Part shown: positions 1-6,519 of the stretch, in pieces
Position numbering within the stretch: position 1 is the first letter of the stretch
Layout of the letters: every line of letters starts with the position of its first letter
Position numbers and translations under genes: made by a program
From: UBA6921 sp031363085
GTDB lineage: Bacteria > Pseudomonadota > Gammaproteobacteria > SG8-11
Reading direction: 5' to 3'
NCBI GenBank assembly: GCA_031363085.1
Contig: JANLTU010000260.1
Location: forward strand, 1 to 15,966
DNA: 15,966 nt
The notes under the pieces: generated by a model
The model's input: the letters and a program-made list of their open reading frames with translations, nothing else
Told to the model about the DNA's origin: nothing
The model's database searches: none

Positions 1-219
1 TCGCCTGCTTTCGTGCCTACGCATCAAGCGCGTTGTCACCAACGCGCCTGCAAAGCTCGATACCCGGCCCGCAGCTCACGGTTACCGGGACGGGATTCGC
101 ACCCGCTAGAACTTGCAGCAGTGCCCAGCCGCAACCAAGACCTAACCCTGTTTTGTCGCTTCGACTACCTGCCACAAGTGTTTGAGACCGCGCGCGACCT
201 GGCTGCGCTTTGGTTTTAG
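1..219 (-). ncRNA. Structured GC-rich non-coding segment, possible group II intron fragment
   Basis: I see no credible protein in this stretch. On the minus strand it is rich in potential RNA structure. Positions 28-47 form a perfect 8-bp stem (GCGCGTTG with CAACGCGC) closed by a GTGA loop, which is a GNRA tetraloop. A second pairing joins CCCGG and CCGGG blocks, and a GGGTGCGAATCCCG block lies near 96-110. GNRA-capped helices and GTGCGA-type strings are usual in domain I of bacterial group II introns, so this could be an intron whose remainder and reverse transcriptase lie left of position 1. That identification comes from memory of such sequences, not from an alignment. I did not find a convincing GUGYG intron start between the segment and the gene ending at 255. 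It could equally be another structured RNA or an intergenic repeat. Confidence 0.3.
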
Positions 220-254
220 TGGGTAGATATACGCCGCGCCTGCTTTGGCAGGGC

Positions 255-1103
255 CTAGGATTCTTCAGGTTTACGCCCGTTCAGCCATTCTCTTGGCGGC
301 ATTCCCAGTTTCTTCGTAAAGACTCTCCTTAACGCAGCGGAGCTTCGGTACCCCACTGACAGGGCGATGGCCTTAATGGGGTTGCCGCGCTTGAGTAACG
401 TTTGCGCAACGCACAGACGCCAGTCGGTGAGATACTCCAACGGAGTCGTTCCAACCGTTTCGCGAAAGCGCGCGGCAAAACGTGCGCGCGACATGCCGGC
501 CTCCTCGGCCAATGTTTCCAGCGACCATGCTTGCTCTGGACGCTCGTGCATGGCCGTGATCGACTTGGATAAACGTGTGTCGTGGAGCGCCGCCAAAATG
601 CCCGCATTCAGCATTTTCGAATCGATCACATGACGCAACAGCAGAATAAGAAAGTACTCGAGCAACCGATCAAGCGCCGCCTGCCGCCCATAACGAGCAG
701 CGAAAGCCTCCGCGAACAGCAGGTCGAGCGTGGGCGCAATGGCGACAATTTCGTGCACGGGTACCACTACGACGTCTGGCAAGGCCATGACCAGCGGGTT
801 GCGTTTTTCGCTGTCCAAATCGACCGTGGCACACAACAGGTTGGCGCCTTCGCCTTCGTTGGGCAGTAATCGGTGATTGCGCGGCCTGGGATAGAACAAC
901 ACGCTGGGCTGGTCAATCGTCAGTAAATCAGCGGTCGGCGAACCGGTAGCGCGGCTGGACACCGACATTTGACCGCTGCGCAGAAGGTGCAAATGACCGA
1001 CGCCGTCGGACTCAAAATAATCCTTCGCGCTGCACACGTTTCCAGAATAAAAAAACCGTGCCGTGGGCGCGAATCGGGCAAACAGCGGCGATAACTTATC
1101 CAT
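255..1103 (-). CDS. AraC-family transcriptional regulator with N-terminal cupin domain
   Basis: A cytoplasmic DNA-binding regulator of about 282 residues, the usual length for the family. The first ~170 residues look like the AraC cupin_6 sensor domain (a PRPRNHRLLP stretch, then a hydrophobic strand ending in VVVVP). The C-terminal ~100 residues hold the two helix-turn-helix motifs: the first around SLETLAEEAGMSRARFAARF, the second around IKAIALSVGYRSSAALRRVF, followed by the typical GMPPREW ending. I chose the ATG at 1103 because it follows a GAAGGT ribosome-binding site at good spacing; an in-frame upstream start at 1232 would add 43 residues unlike the family. It is transcribed away from the CMD/AhpD-like remnant at 1200. 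Regulators of this type commonly control a divergent oxidoreductase or peroxidase-like gene, so that remnant was probably its target. The effector is unknown. Confidence 0.9.
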   Translation of the reverse strand: MDKLSPLFARFAPTARFFYSGNVCSAKDYFESDGVGHLHLLRSGQMSVSSRATGSPTADLLTIDQPSVLFYPRPRNHRLLPNEGEGANLLCATVDLDSEKRNPLVMALPDVVVVPVHEIVAIAPTLDLLFAEAFAARYGRQAALDRLLEYFLILLLRHVIDSKMLNAGILAALHDTRLSKSITAMHERPEQAWSLETLAEEAGMSRARFAARFRETVGTTPLEYLTDWRLCVAQTLLKRGNPIKAIALSVGYRSSAALRRVFTKKLGMPPREWLNGRKPEES

Positions 1104-1199
1104 TTCGATACCTTCGGCAACAACAACGAGACTATTTGATTTCAACAGTATCGCATAATGCGTTTCATGCAACTTGAACTGGAAGCTAAGGAGATTGTG
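1104..1199. promoter_or_regulatory. Divergent control region between the AraC regulator and the CMD remnant
   Basis: This short gap separates two divergent starts, the usual place for an AraC-type operator. A CATAAT hexamer at 1154-1159 could be the -10 of the plus-strand gene, but I see no good -35 at normal spacing, which would fit an activator-dependent promoter. An AAGGAG ribosome-binding site at 1188-1193 lies 6 nt before the ATG at 1200. The operator itself is inferred from position; I could not identify a repeated binding motif. Confidence 0.4.
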
Positions 1200-1392
1200 A
1201 TGCCTCGTATTGCTCCTATTGTCTCCGGCCAAACCGACGTTGCCACCAGCGCCACTCTCGCAGCCGTGCAGGCTGGGTTTGGCATGGTACCGAGTCTATT
1301 CGCCACGGTCGCTCGATCGCCCACTACGCTCGATGCCTATTTTTAGTTCGGCGTCACAGGGAGTTGCGCTGGAAGCAAGTGGAGTAGCGTAG
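1200..1392 (+). pseudogene. Truncated, frameshifted carboxymuconolactone decarboxylase / AhpD-like protein
   Basis: The opening MPRIAPIVSGQT, then the AAVQAGFGMVPSLFATVARS block and LDAYF, match the N-terminus of the carboxymuconolactone decarboxylase/alkylhydroperoxidase-like family, which is usually 150-200 residues long. Here a TAG at 1344-1346 stops translation after 48 codons. If one T of the T-run at 1340-1344 is ignored, the reading continues as FSSASQGVALEASGVA and stops at about 1392. Even then the conserved C-x-x-C catalytic region is absent, so the gene has lost most of its length. The ribosome-binding site AAGGAG at 1188 is intact. It lies divergent from the AraC regulator, a common pairing for this family. 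Family assignment is from sequence resemblance; the frameshift reading is inference. Confidence 0.6.
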
Positions 1393-1491
1393 TTCGTGCA
1401 GCGTAGGCTTTGCTACGATCGGGGCCACCGCAGCAAGCCCGTTTCAGAGTAGACCTACCGAGCAGTCCCACATAACGAAGAGGAGACCCAA

Positions 1492-2247
1492 GTGCAGAAA
1501 CAACAGAGAGGTTCACGGCAGGCACGTAAGGCGGCGCTCATTCTTGGCATCGCGTTGGGCTTCGCCGGCGGACTATCCATTGCGCAGGACAAGCCGCTGC
1601 CGCCACCCTATCAGATAGCCGGGACGAATCATGTCCTCGTCGGTGTCGTTTGGAATGAGGCCGCAGTGCGGAAAGCTCTGCCACCCGGAATAACACCGGT
1701 CAAGGAAATGACTGGAGGGATCAACATTTATCAGGCGGGCAAAGGTTATGTCTTTGGCCCATACCAGTCCGCCTACTTCTGGGTAGACATCGAGGGCTTC
1801 GACTCGCCTGACGGTACCAAGGGCCGCTGGATGCTCGCAGGCATCTTTGGTGCTGAGGCAAAAATTTCGGCGGCGCTCAAGGAGTACTACGGAATGCCGC
1901 TTCGCGTGGGGACGTCGCGATTTGAACCTACGGCCCAGGGAAAGCGGGCCATTGGTACGCTCAACGGGCAAGACTTCATCACGGTCGAAATCAAGTCCGA
2001 TCCCGCGCCGTGCGAACCCATGGCTGGCCTCCTGAACTATCTTGGGTTGCTTGCGAAAACGAAGCAAGTGGTCGTGAGCGAAATTCCGTTTGTGGGTGAC
2101 TTCTGCAAAGCAGAGCCGGTGTCAGTTAACGTCACTGCACCAGCGGGCGACCTATTCGGTAAGTTTCCCGTCGCAAAAGTCGTGTGGGCAGCGGAGTTCA
2201 AGAACGGCGCCTTCTCATTCTCGCCCCCGAAGGTCGCTGGTAAGTAG
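1492..2247 (+). CDS. Secreted acetoacetate decarboxylase-like protein
   Basis: 251 residues, starting at a GTG preceded by GAAGAGGAG. A basic N-terminus and hydrophobic core (ALILGIALGFAGG) followed by SIAQDK give a clear Sec signal peptide of about 31 residues, so the protein is periplasmic or exported. The mature part (HVLVGVVWNEAAVRKALPPG, then GGINIYQAGKGY and FGPYQSAYFWVDIEG) resembles the beta-rich acetoacetate decarboxylase (ADC) fold family. I do not see the EIPK-type segment that carries the Schiff-base lysine in true acetoacetate decarboxylase, so decarboxylase activity is doubtful. C174 and C205 could form a disulfide. It lies about 100 bp after the CMD remnant and 175 bp before the EamA transporter, so it is probably its own unit. 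The ADC assignment is moderate; a secreted protein of unknown function is the safe reading. Confidence 0.6.
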   Translation: MQKQQRGSRQARKAALILGIALGFAGGLSIAQDKPLPPPYQIAGTNHVLVGVVWNEAAVRKALPPGITPVKEMTGGINIYQAGKGYVFGPYQSAYFWVDIEGFDSPDGTKGRWMLAGIFGAEAKISAALKEYYGMPLRVGTSRFEPTAQGKRAIGTLNGQDFITVEIKSDPAPCEPMAGLLNYLGLLAKTKQVVVSEIPFVGDFCKAEPVSVNVTAPAGDLFGKFPVAKVVWAAEFKNGAFSFSPPKVAGK

Positions 2248-2422
2248 TACGGTACATCCGCACTCGAAGTTGTGACGCCAAACAAGCGCATCAGCGGAGC
2301 GTTATGCCTCATGGGAGCCTTATGGGTGTTCATGACTTCCGGAAGTCCCCGCAGCTCTATTCCGATGGTTTGAGTCTGAAGGTGATCGGGCATTTGAACG
2401 GGCACGTTGGGAGGAATCGATC

Positions 2423-3391
2423 ATGCAGTTAAGCAAGGGACATGGCGCGGACATCTTCTACGCCATCGCAGTGAATTGCATCTGGGGCCTCGCCTTTGTC
2501 ATTCCCAAATACCTTGCGGATATAGATCCCACCATGGTGGCACTTGGACGCTATTTCATATATGGGATCCTATCCGCAGGCATCCTCTTAGCGGTTGCAC
2601 GTACAGTCAGTTTCGCTCAAATTCCTTGGATACGAGCATTTGCGTACGCGTTTATCGGGCATGTCGGTTATTACATCATCCTTGTGTGGGCCATCTCGCT
2701 GGGCGGGGTCCTGGTGGTGGCACCCATCATGGCGACGCTGCCAGTGTCGGTCGCGGTGGTGGGCAATGTACTGAACAAGGAACTCAGTTTTAGGCGGCTG
2801 CTTTTTCCTCTGCTGTTTATCCTCGTTGGGATCACGTTTCTGCGGATTTACCAAAACAGCGAGCTGAGCGTCGATGGCGCGCAAGCAAGGAACATGATCT
2901 TCGGCGCCTTGCTGGCGTTCGGCGCGCTGTCGATGTGGACCATGTACGCAGTTCTCAATGCGAGTTACCTAAAGCGTAGCCAGATTTCAAGCGTGGTTTG
3001 GGCGCAGGCGATGGGTTTTTGTTGTCTGCTGCAAGTAGGGACTGCCATTTCGCTATGGTTCGTCCTGCACGAGCAGCCTGCGCTGCTGTTTCAATGGACG
3101 GACAGCAACGAGCTCATCGTGAAATTCCTGACAGGAATTCTCGTGCTCGGCGTTGTGGTGTCGTGGTTTTCAACACAGGTTTGGAACAAGGTTTCTCGTA
3201 GGCTTCCCATCACGGTAGCAGGACAATTGCTCGTCGTGCAAAGCCTTGCGGCAATAGCGTACGACAGCTGGCTGGATCGCCAAGTTCCACACGTAGTCGA
3301 GCTGATCTACGTCGCTCTGGTTGTCGTCGGTGTCGTCTGGGGTGTAAAGGTTGCCTATGAGCCGGACGCAAAAGCCTCAGTCGTCGTGTAA
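2423..3391 (+). CDS. EamA/DMT-superfamily transporter
   Basis: 322 residues with about ten hydrophobic segments, the layout of drug/metabolite transporters made of two repeated five-helix EamA units. The opening FYAIAVNCIWGLAFVIPKYL and the following DPTMVALGRYFIYG match the first EamA helix pair. The second half runs from about residue 157 (MIFGALLAFGALSMWTMYAV) to the last helix (VVVGVVWGVKVAYE). Such inner-membrane proteins usually export amino acids, nucleotides or other small metabolites; the substrate cannot be read from sequence. The ATG at 2423 follows a GGAGG site (2409-2413) at good spacing. No partner gene is evident. Confidence 0.85.
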   Translation: MQLSKGHGADIFYAIAVNCIWGLAFVIPKYLADIDPTMVALGRYFIYGILSAGILLAVARTVSFAQIPWIRAFAYAFIGHVGYYIILVWAISLGGVLVVAPIMATLPVSVAVVGNVLNKELSFRRLLFPLLFILVGITFLRIYQNSELSVDGAQARNMIFGALLAFGALSMWTMYAVLNASYLKRSQISSVVWAQAMGFCCLLQVGTAISLWFVLHEQPALLFQWTDSNELIVKFLTGILVLGVVVSWFSTQVWNKVSRRLPITVAGQLLVVQSLAAIAYDSWLDRQVPHVVELIYVALVVVGVVWGVKVAYEPDAKASVVV

Positions 3392-3491
3392 GAGAGGCAT
3401 AACCCTTCGTTGCACCCGACGCGCTCCGGCCTGCGACCTCCGCGCGCGGGTGAACTCCAACGTTGACGCTATAGAATTAACCCCTAAAGTA

Positions 3492-3521
3492 TTGTCAATA
3501 CATGGCGCCATATGGCATAAT
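3492..3521 (+). promoter_or_regulatory. Sigma-70-like promoter upstream of the IS1182-like transposase
   Basis: TTGTCA (3492-3497) and CATAAT (3516-3521) are separated by 18 nt and lie about 40 nt before the transposase ATG at 3560. The spacer contains the palindrome ATGGCGCCAT and an overlapping CCATATGG. The position fits the promoter of the truncated insertion sequence rather than of a chromosomal gene. Confidence 0.55.
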
Positions 3522-3559
3522 GCATCGCTTAAATGAGATGCTGACAACGGGGACTCGCC

Positions 3560-3875
3560 ATGGCGCGCTACAAACCGGTTCACAAAGGACTCAAAATGCT
3601 GGCGGTGGATTTTGACCGGCAAGTTCTTCCCGGCAGTTTCGAACACGCCCTGTGCCACTTGGTCGATCACGAGTTAGACCTCGGCCCGTTCCACGCCCGC
3701 TACCGGAACGACGAACACGGCGCACCCGCGTTCAATCCGGCGGCATTACTCAAGATTGTGTTGTTGGCCTACAGCCGGGGCATCATCGGCAGCCGCAAAA
3801 TCGAAGCGGCGTGCCGCGAGAACATGTTGTTTATCGCGGTGTCGGGCGACAGTCAACCGCACTTCACCACACTGG
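3560..3875 (+). pseudogene. N-terminal fragment of IS1182-like transposase, interrupted by another IS
   Basis: About 105 codons from MARYKPVHKGLK through QPHFTTLAG. This matches, as far as I can recall, the N-terminus of IS1182/IS4-like transposases of roughly 450 residues: the N-terminal helical domain with FNPAALLKIVLLAYSRGI, then SRKIEAACRENMLFIAVSGD. At 3876 the frame runs into the inverted repeat of the ISAs1-type element and ends after about 17 foreign codons at 3928. The DDE catalytic domain is missing, and I see no continuation of it to the right of 5057, so the 3' portion has been deleted rather than only displaced. It is inactive. I could not define the left terminal repeat of this older element; its end should lie between about 3400 and 3490. 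Confidence 0.75.
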
Positions 3876-3893
3876 CAGGGCAATCGCGCTATG
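3876..3893 (+). repeat. Terminal inverted repeat, left end of ISAs1-type element
   Basis: The 18 bases CAGGGCAATCGCGCTATG match exactly, in inverse orientation, those at 5040-5057; identity stops immediately inside the 18th base. The transposase stop codon (TAG on the minus strand, 3889-3891) lies inside this repeat. Confidence 0.9.
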
Positions 3894-4992
3894 TAGCGGC
3901 GTTGCCGAACAGAAGGCCAGCACGGTAATCATCGCTGAACGCGGCGCGCATCTTGCGGCGGCGTAGGCTGCGCTTCGTGTCGGGATCGTTGCGCAGTAAG
4001 TTGAGGGCCATGCGCCGAATCACAGCCAGATTCGCGGCCGAATGATCTTTACGGCTACGGTTGGCGTCTTCGCCAAACTGCACGTCCAGAGCACCCAGTG
4101 CTGTGAGTTTTCGATGCGCCAGTGGTCGCGCACGGTTCGGGCAAATCGCTCAAGGTCAGCGAAGGAGCACAGGAAGTAGCGGCGTTCAGTGCTGGTTTTG
4201 CCCTTAATTTCACGCGTTGATTCCACCACGCCGAGGGCTTTCAAGCCCTTCCACTGGGGCTGCGCATCGAGCCAAGCAAGATTCGCGCTGAACGCGTAGC
4301 GCCGCGTCTCGATCCGGCCGTGGTCCTTCTCCACAGTCACGTGGACCGGCAAGCGGTTTTGATCCAGTTCACTGTCCAGCCACAACGTCACGTCCTGGCA
4401 CAGTTGCGGGTGGTTGTCTTTCAGCGCCAGCACATAGTCCGCGCCCTGGTTCACGATCTGGCGCGCAATGTTCTTCTGGCAGCCCATCGCGTCGCTGCTG
4501 ACCACCGCACCCGCAAGTTCCAAACAACCCAGCAATTCGGGGATCGCCGTGATCTCGTTGCTTTTGTCCGCCACCGCTTCCTGCGCCAACACCCAGCGCG
4601 CGCGGGTCGCGAACGCGCTCATCACGTGCACCGCGCCCGCCTCACCGTCGCGGCTGCCGCGCAGCGTCTTACCGTCCAACGCCACCTGTTCTCCTGCCAA
4701 GTGGGGCAATGCCGTGCCCACCCACGCCGCAAACGCTTTACGGTTGATGCGTCCCAGCACATCGCTCAGCGTGTCGTGCGACGGGATGCCGCCCGGCAGC
4801 ACCAGAAATCCCCGCAGCCACGCTTCTTTCTCGTAGGCGAAATCCCATCCTCACCCAATCCTTGATGTCGCTGAGTACCGCACACAGCACAATCATGATG
4901 ATGTCCTCCAGCTTGTACAGCTTATTGCGCGTCTCACGGCGCGGGTCTTCTATTTCAGCAAAATACGGGCGCGCATCGGGCAGTCGCTTCAT
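3889..4992 (-). pseudogene. ISAs1-family DDE transposase with two frameshifts
   Basis: The full frame would be about 367 residues. The N-terminal part (ATG at 4992, after GAGGAA) carries FAEIEDPRRETRNKLYKLEDI and continues to DWVRMG. The catalytic part carries ALDGKTLRGS (first Asp), VVSSDAMGCQ (second Asp) and HGRIETRRY (Glu), ending in HWRIENSQHWVL. The C-terminal part is FGEDANRSRKDHSAANLAVI. Three pieces in different frames make up this single protein. Near 4832-4840 two bases appear to be lost between WVRMG and AYEKEAWLRGF. Near 4088-4094 two bases are gained (CTCTGG where CTGG would keep frame). Each change is 2 nt and of opposite sign. As read, no full transposase can be made. Family assignment is firm from the motifs. 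Confidence 0.85.
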
Positions 4993-5039
4993 TCAGCAGG
5001 TTCCTCATGTTGGGTTCACCTGCAAAACTGTAGTCAACT

Positions 5040-5057
5040 CATAGCGCGATTGCCCTG
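5040..5057 (-). repeat. Terminal inverted repeat, right end of ISAs1-type element
   Basis: Exact inverse copy of 3876-3893. It lies about 48 bp upstream of the transposase start, where the element's promoter would be expected. Confidence 0.9.
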
Positions 5058-5139
5058 ACCTTACAGGAGAAAAGCAGTCAACGTTGCAATGACCGAATTG
5101 ACCGTGGAATGGCTTAGGGTTCGGTCGGCTTTTTAAAAA

Positions 5140-6240
5140 CTAGCGCCCGTTGGAGTGTTGCGGCAGACGGATCCAAAACGTGGTGCCACGGTCGCGGTTG
5201 TTGCGTGCGCCGATTTCTCCGCCGTGCAGTTCCACCAGTTGTTTGCACAAGACCAGTCCGACGCCGGAGCTGGTTTCGTGACCGGTGGGCAGGTTGCTCA
5301 AATGTGCGCCATCGACGAACAACTTGCGCATGTCGTCGTTGTTGATGCCCGGCCCGGTGTCGCAGACATCGACCTGCACGTAGCCTTCGGCGGACAGCGT
5401 GCGCACCACGGTGGTGCTGTTTTGCGGACTGAATTTGATGGCGTTGCCAAGCAGGTTGTCGAGCACCTGGGAGAGTTGAAATCCGTCGCCGTGCACCAGC
5501 AACGATTTATCGGCTAACACGGCACTGAGCTGGACACCCTTGCGTTGCGCGTAACCCTCGTTGGCCTGCACCGCGTGCGTCACCATTTCGTTGATGTTGA
5601 CAGCGCTGCGGCGCGCGTAATTGCCGTCGATGAGCGCCGCGCTTTGGTCGAGGAAACCCTGCACGACATTTTGCATGTTGTCTGCGGTATCCACCAACAA
5701 GCTTAGGGATTCACGCGTGGCGGCAGAAAGCTCCGTATCGTCGCTCTCCGCCGAACCCTGCAACTCGCCGGCAATGTCGCGCAACAACATCAGCGGTTTC
5801 TTCAGGTCGTGGCTGGCAAAGCGCACGAACTCGTCTTTGAGTGCGGAAAGATAGCCCAGTGACAACTGCGTTTTGATGCGCGCCAGCGTCACCGGCATGC
5901 TGATCGGTTTAAGCAGGTAATCATTCGCGCCCTTTTCCAGCGCCTCGACCATGCTTTCTTCCAGATCGTTGGCGGTCACCATGATGACCGGCAAACTCAG
6001 CATGGAAAATTTGCGCCGCGCCTGCGTCAACACTTCGATGCCCGACATGCCGGGCATCATGATGTCGAGCAGCAACAGGTCGAACGACTCGCTTTCGAGC
6101 AGGTGCAAGGCACGAAAGCCTTCTTCGGCCAGCGTAATGTCGTAGCCGTGGCGTGTCAGCCGCGCCGACATGAACTGCCGCGTCATCGCGTCGTCGTCAA
6201 CCAACAGCAAACGGAATTTTTTTCCATGCAACGCGGGCAT
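5140..6240 (-). CDS. Receiver-histidine kinase fusion protein
   Basis: 366 residues, soluble, with no membrane segment. Residues ~8-125 are a CheY-like receiver: acidic D15-D17, phosphoacceptor D59 in LLLLDIMMPG, T89 and K111 before P112. Residues ~130-205 are a HisKA dimerisation domain with the phosphorylated H144 in FASHDLKKPL. Residues ~210-362 are the HATPase domain, with the N box DNLLGNAIKF (N262, N266), G1 box DTGPGI (D294) and G2 box SGVGLVLCK. All catalytic residues are present. Receiver-first kinases usually take phosphate from another kinase and pass it to a separate regulator; no partner is encoded nearby. The ATG at 6240 has only a weak ribosome-binding site. Its 3' end is 82 bp from the IS element, so the former downstream neighbour may have been lost. 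Confidence 0.9.
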   Translation of the reverse strand: MPALHGKKFRLLLVDDDAMTRQFMSARLTRHGYDITLAEEGFRALHLLESESFDLLLLDIMMPGMSGIEVLTQARRKFSMLSLPVIMVTANDLEESMVEALEKGANDYLLKPISMPVTLARIKTQLSLGYLSALKDEFVRFASHDLKKPLMLLRDIAGELQGSAESDDTELSAATRESLSLLVDTADNMQNVVQGFLDQSAALIDGNYARRSAVNINEMVTHAVQANEGYAQRKGVQLSAVLADKSLLVHGDGFQLSQVLDNLLGNAIKFSPQNSTTVVRTLSAEGYVQVDVCDTGPGINNDDMRKLFVDGAHLSNLPTGHETSSGVGLVLCKQLVELHGGEIGARNNRDRGTTFWIRLPQHSNGR

Positions 6241-6410
6241 AGGCGCATTTTTACCAGAGGCGGATCGTGAGAATTAACGGCGGCGGATGACTGAACTTAA
6301 ATCCTGAAAACAGCAGTTGGCCGACGCTGGCATCAATACATATACATAATAGTCGACTTCTACGAATCGGCTGCCGTTTTTAAAAATAGTACATATCTGA
6401 ATTCACAGGC

Positions 6411-6464
6411 AAAAAAACGCCGCGTCGGGGTGGGCGCGGCGGGTTCACTGCGGGGGCAGTGAAC
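6411..6464 (-). terminator. Two-hairpin rho-independent terminator after the MFS gene
   Basis: Reading the minus strand, a perfect 9-bp stem (GTTCACTGC, 6443-6451, with GCAGTGAAC, 6456-6464; 4-nt loop) is followed at once by a 7-bp CGCCGCG/CGCGGCG stem (6435-6441 with 6418-6424), then seven T (6411-6417). The second hairpin with its T-tract is a standard intrinsic terminator. It lies about 55 bp past the MFS stop at 6520. Confidence 0.8.
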
Positions 6465-6519
6465 GGAGGATGTACTCAGGAGTCAGATGACGATAGCAAG
6501 GTGTCGGCGCAAAGCGAAG

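Larger units (their letters stand above)
3876..5057. mobile_element. ISAs1-family-type insertion sequence, 1182 bp
   Basis: The ends are set by perfect 18-bp terminal inverted repeats, CAGGGCAATCGCGCTATG at 3876-3893 and its complement at 5040-5057. The interior is almost filled by a minus-strand transposase of the ISAs1/H-repeat-associated type, and the length fits that family (about 1.2-1.4 kb). It is inserted in the IS1182-like transposase. The flanking decamers ACCACACTGG (3866-3875) and ACCTTACAGG (5058-5067) agree at 7 of 10 positions, which is not a clean target-site duplication. With the missing right part of the interrupted gene, this suggests a deletion next to the element or a recombination after insertion. 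Its own transposase is frameshifted, so it is probably immobile unless helped in trans. Confidence 0.85.

Noticed and set aside
85..115. GGGATTCGCACCCG block looking like a tRNA T-arm on the minus strand
   Set aside because: The T-loop would read GTGCGAATC rather than GTTCGAATC, and no acceptor stem, anticodon arm or tRNA-length cloverleaf can be built around it.
13..219. A 68-codon open frame at the left edge
   Set aside because: It has no ribosome-binding site or domain, its composition is odd, and it overlaps the structured segment; the RNA reading fits better.
2270..2312. AAACAAGCGC ... GCGTTATGCC resembling an integron attC site
   Set aside because: The ends do not fit the RYYYAAC/GTTRRRY consensus, the spacing is too short, and no cassette array or integrase is present.
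5091..5135. GACCGAA/TTCGGTC hairpin with a T-run on the plus strand
   Set aside because: The loop is 22 nt and there is no plus-strand gene just before it other than the truncated IS, so I do not call it a terminator.
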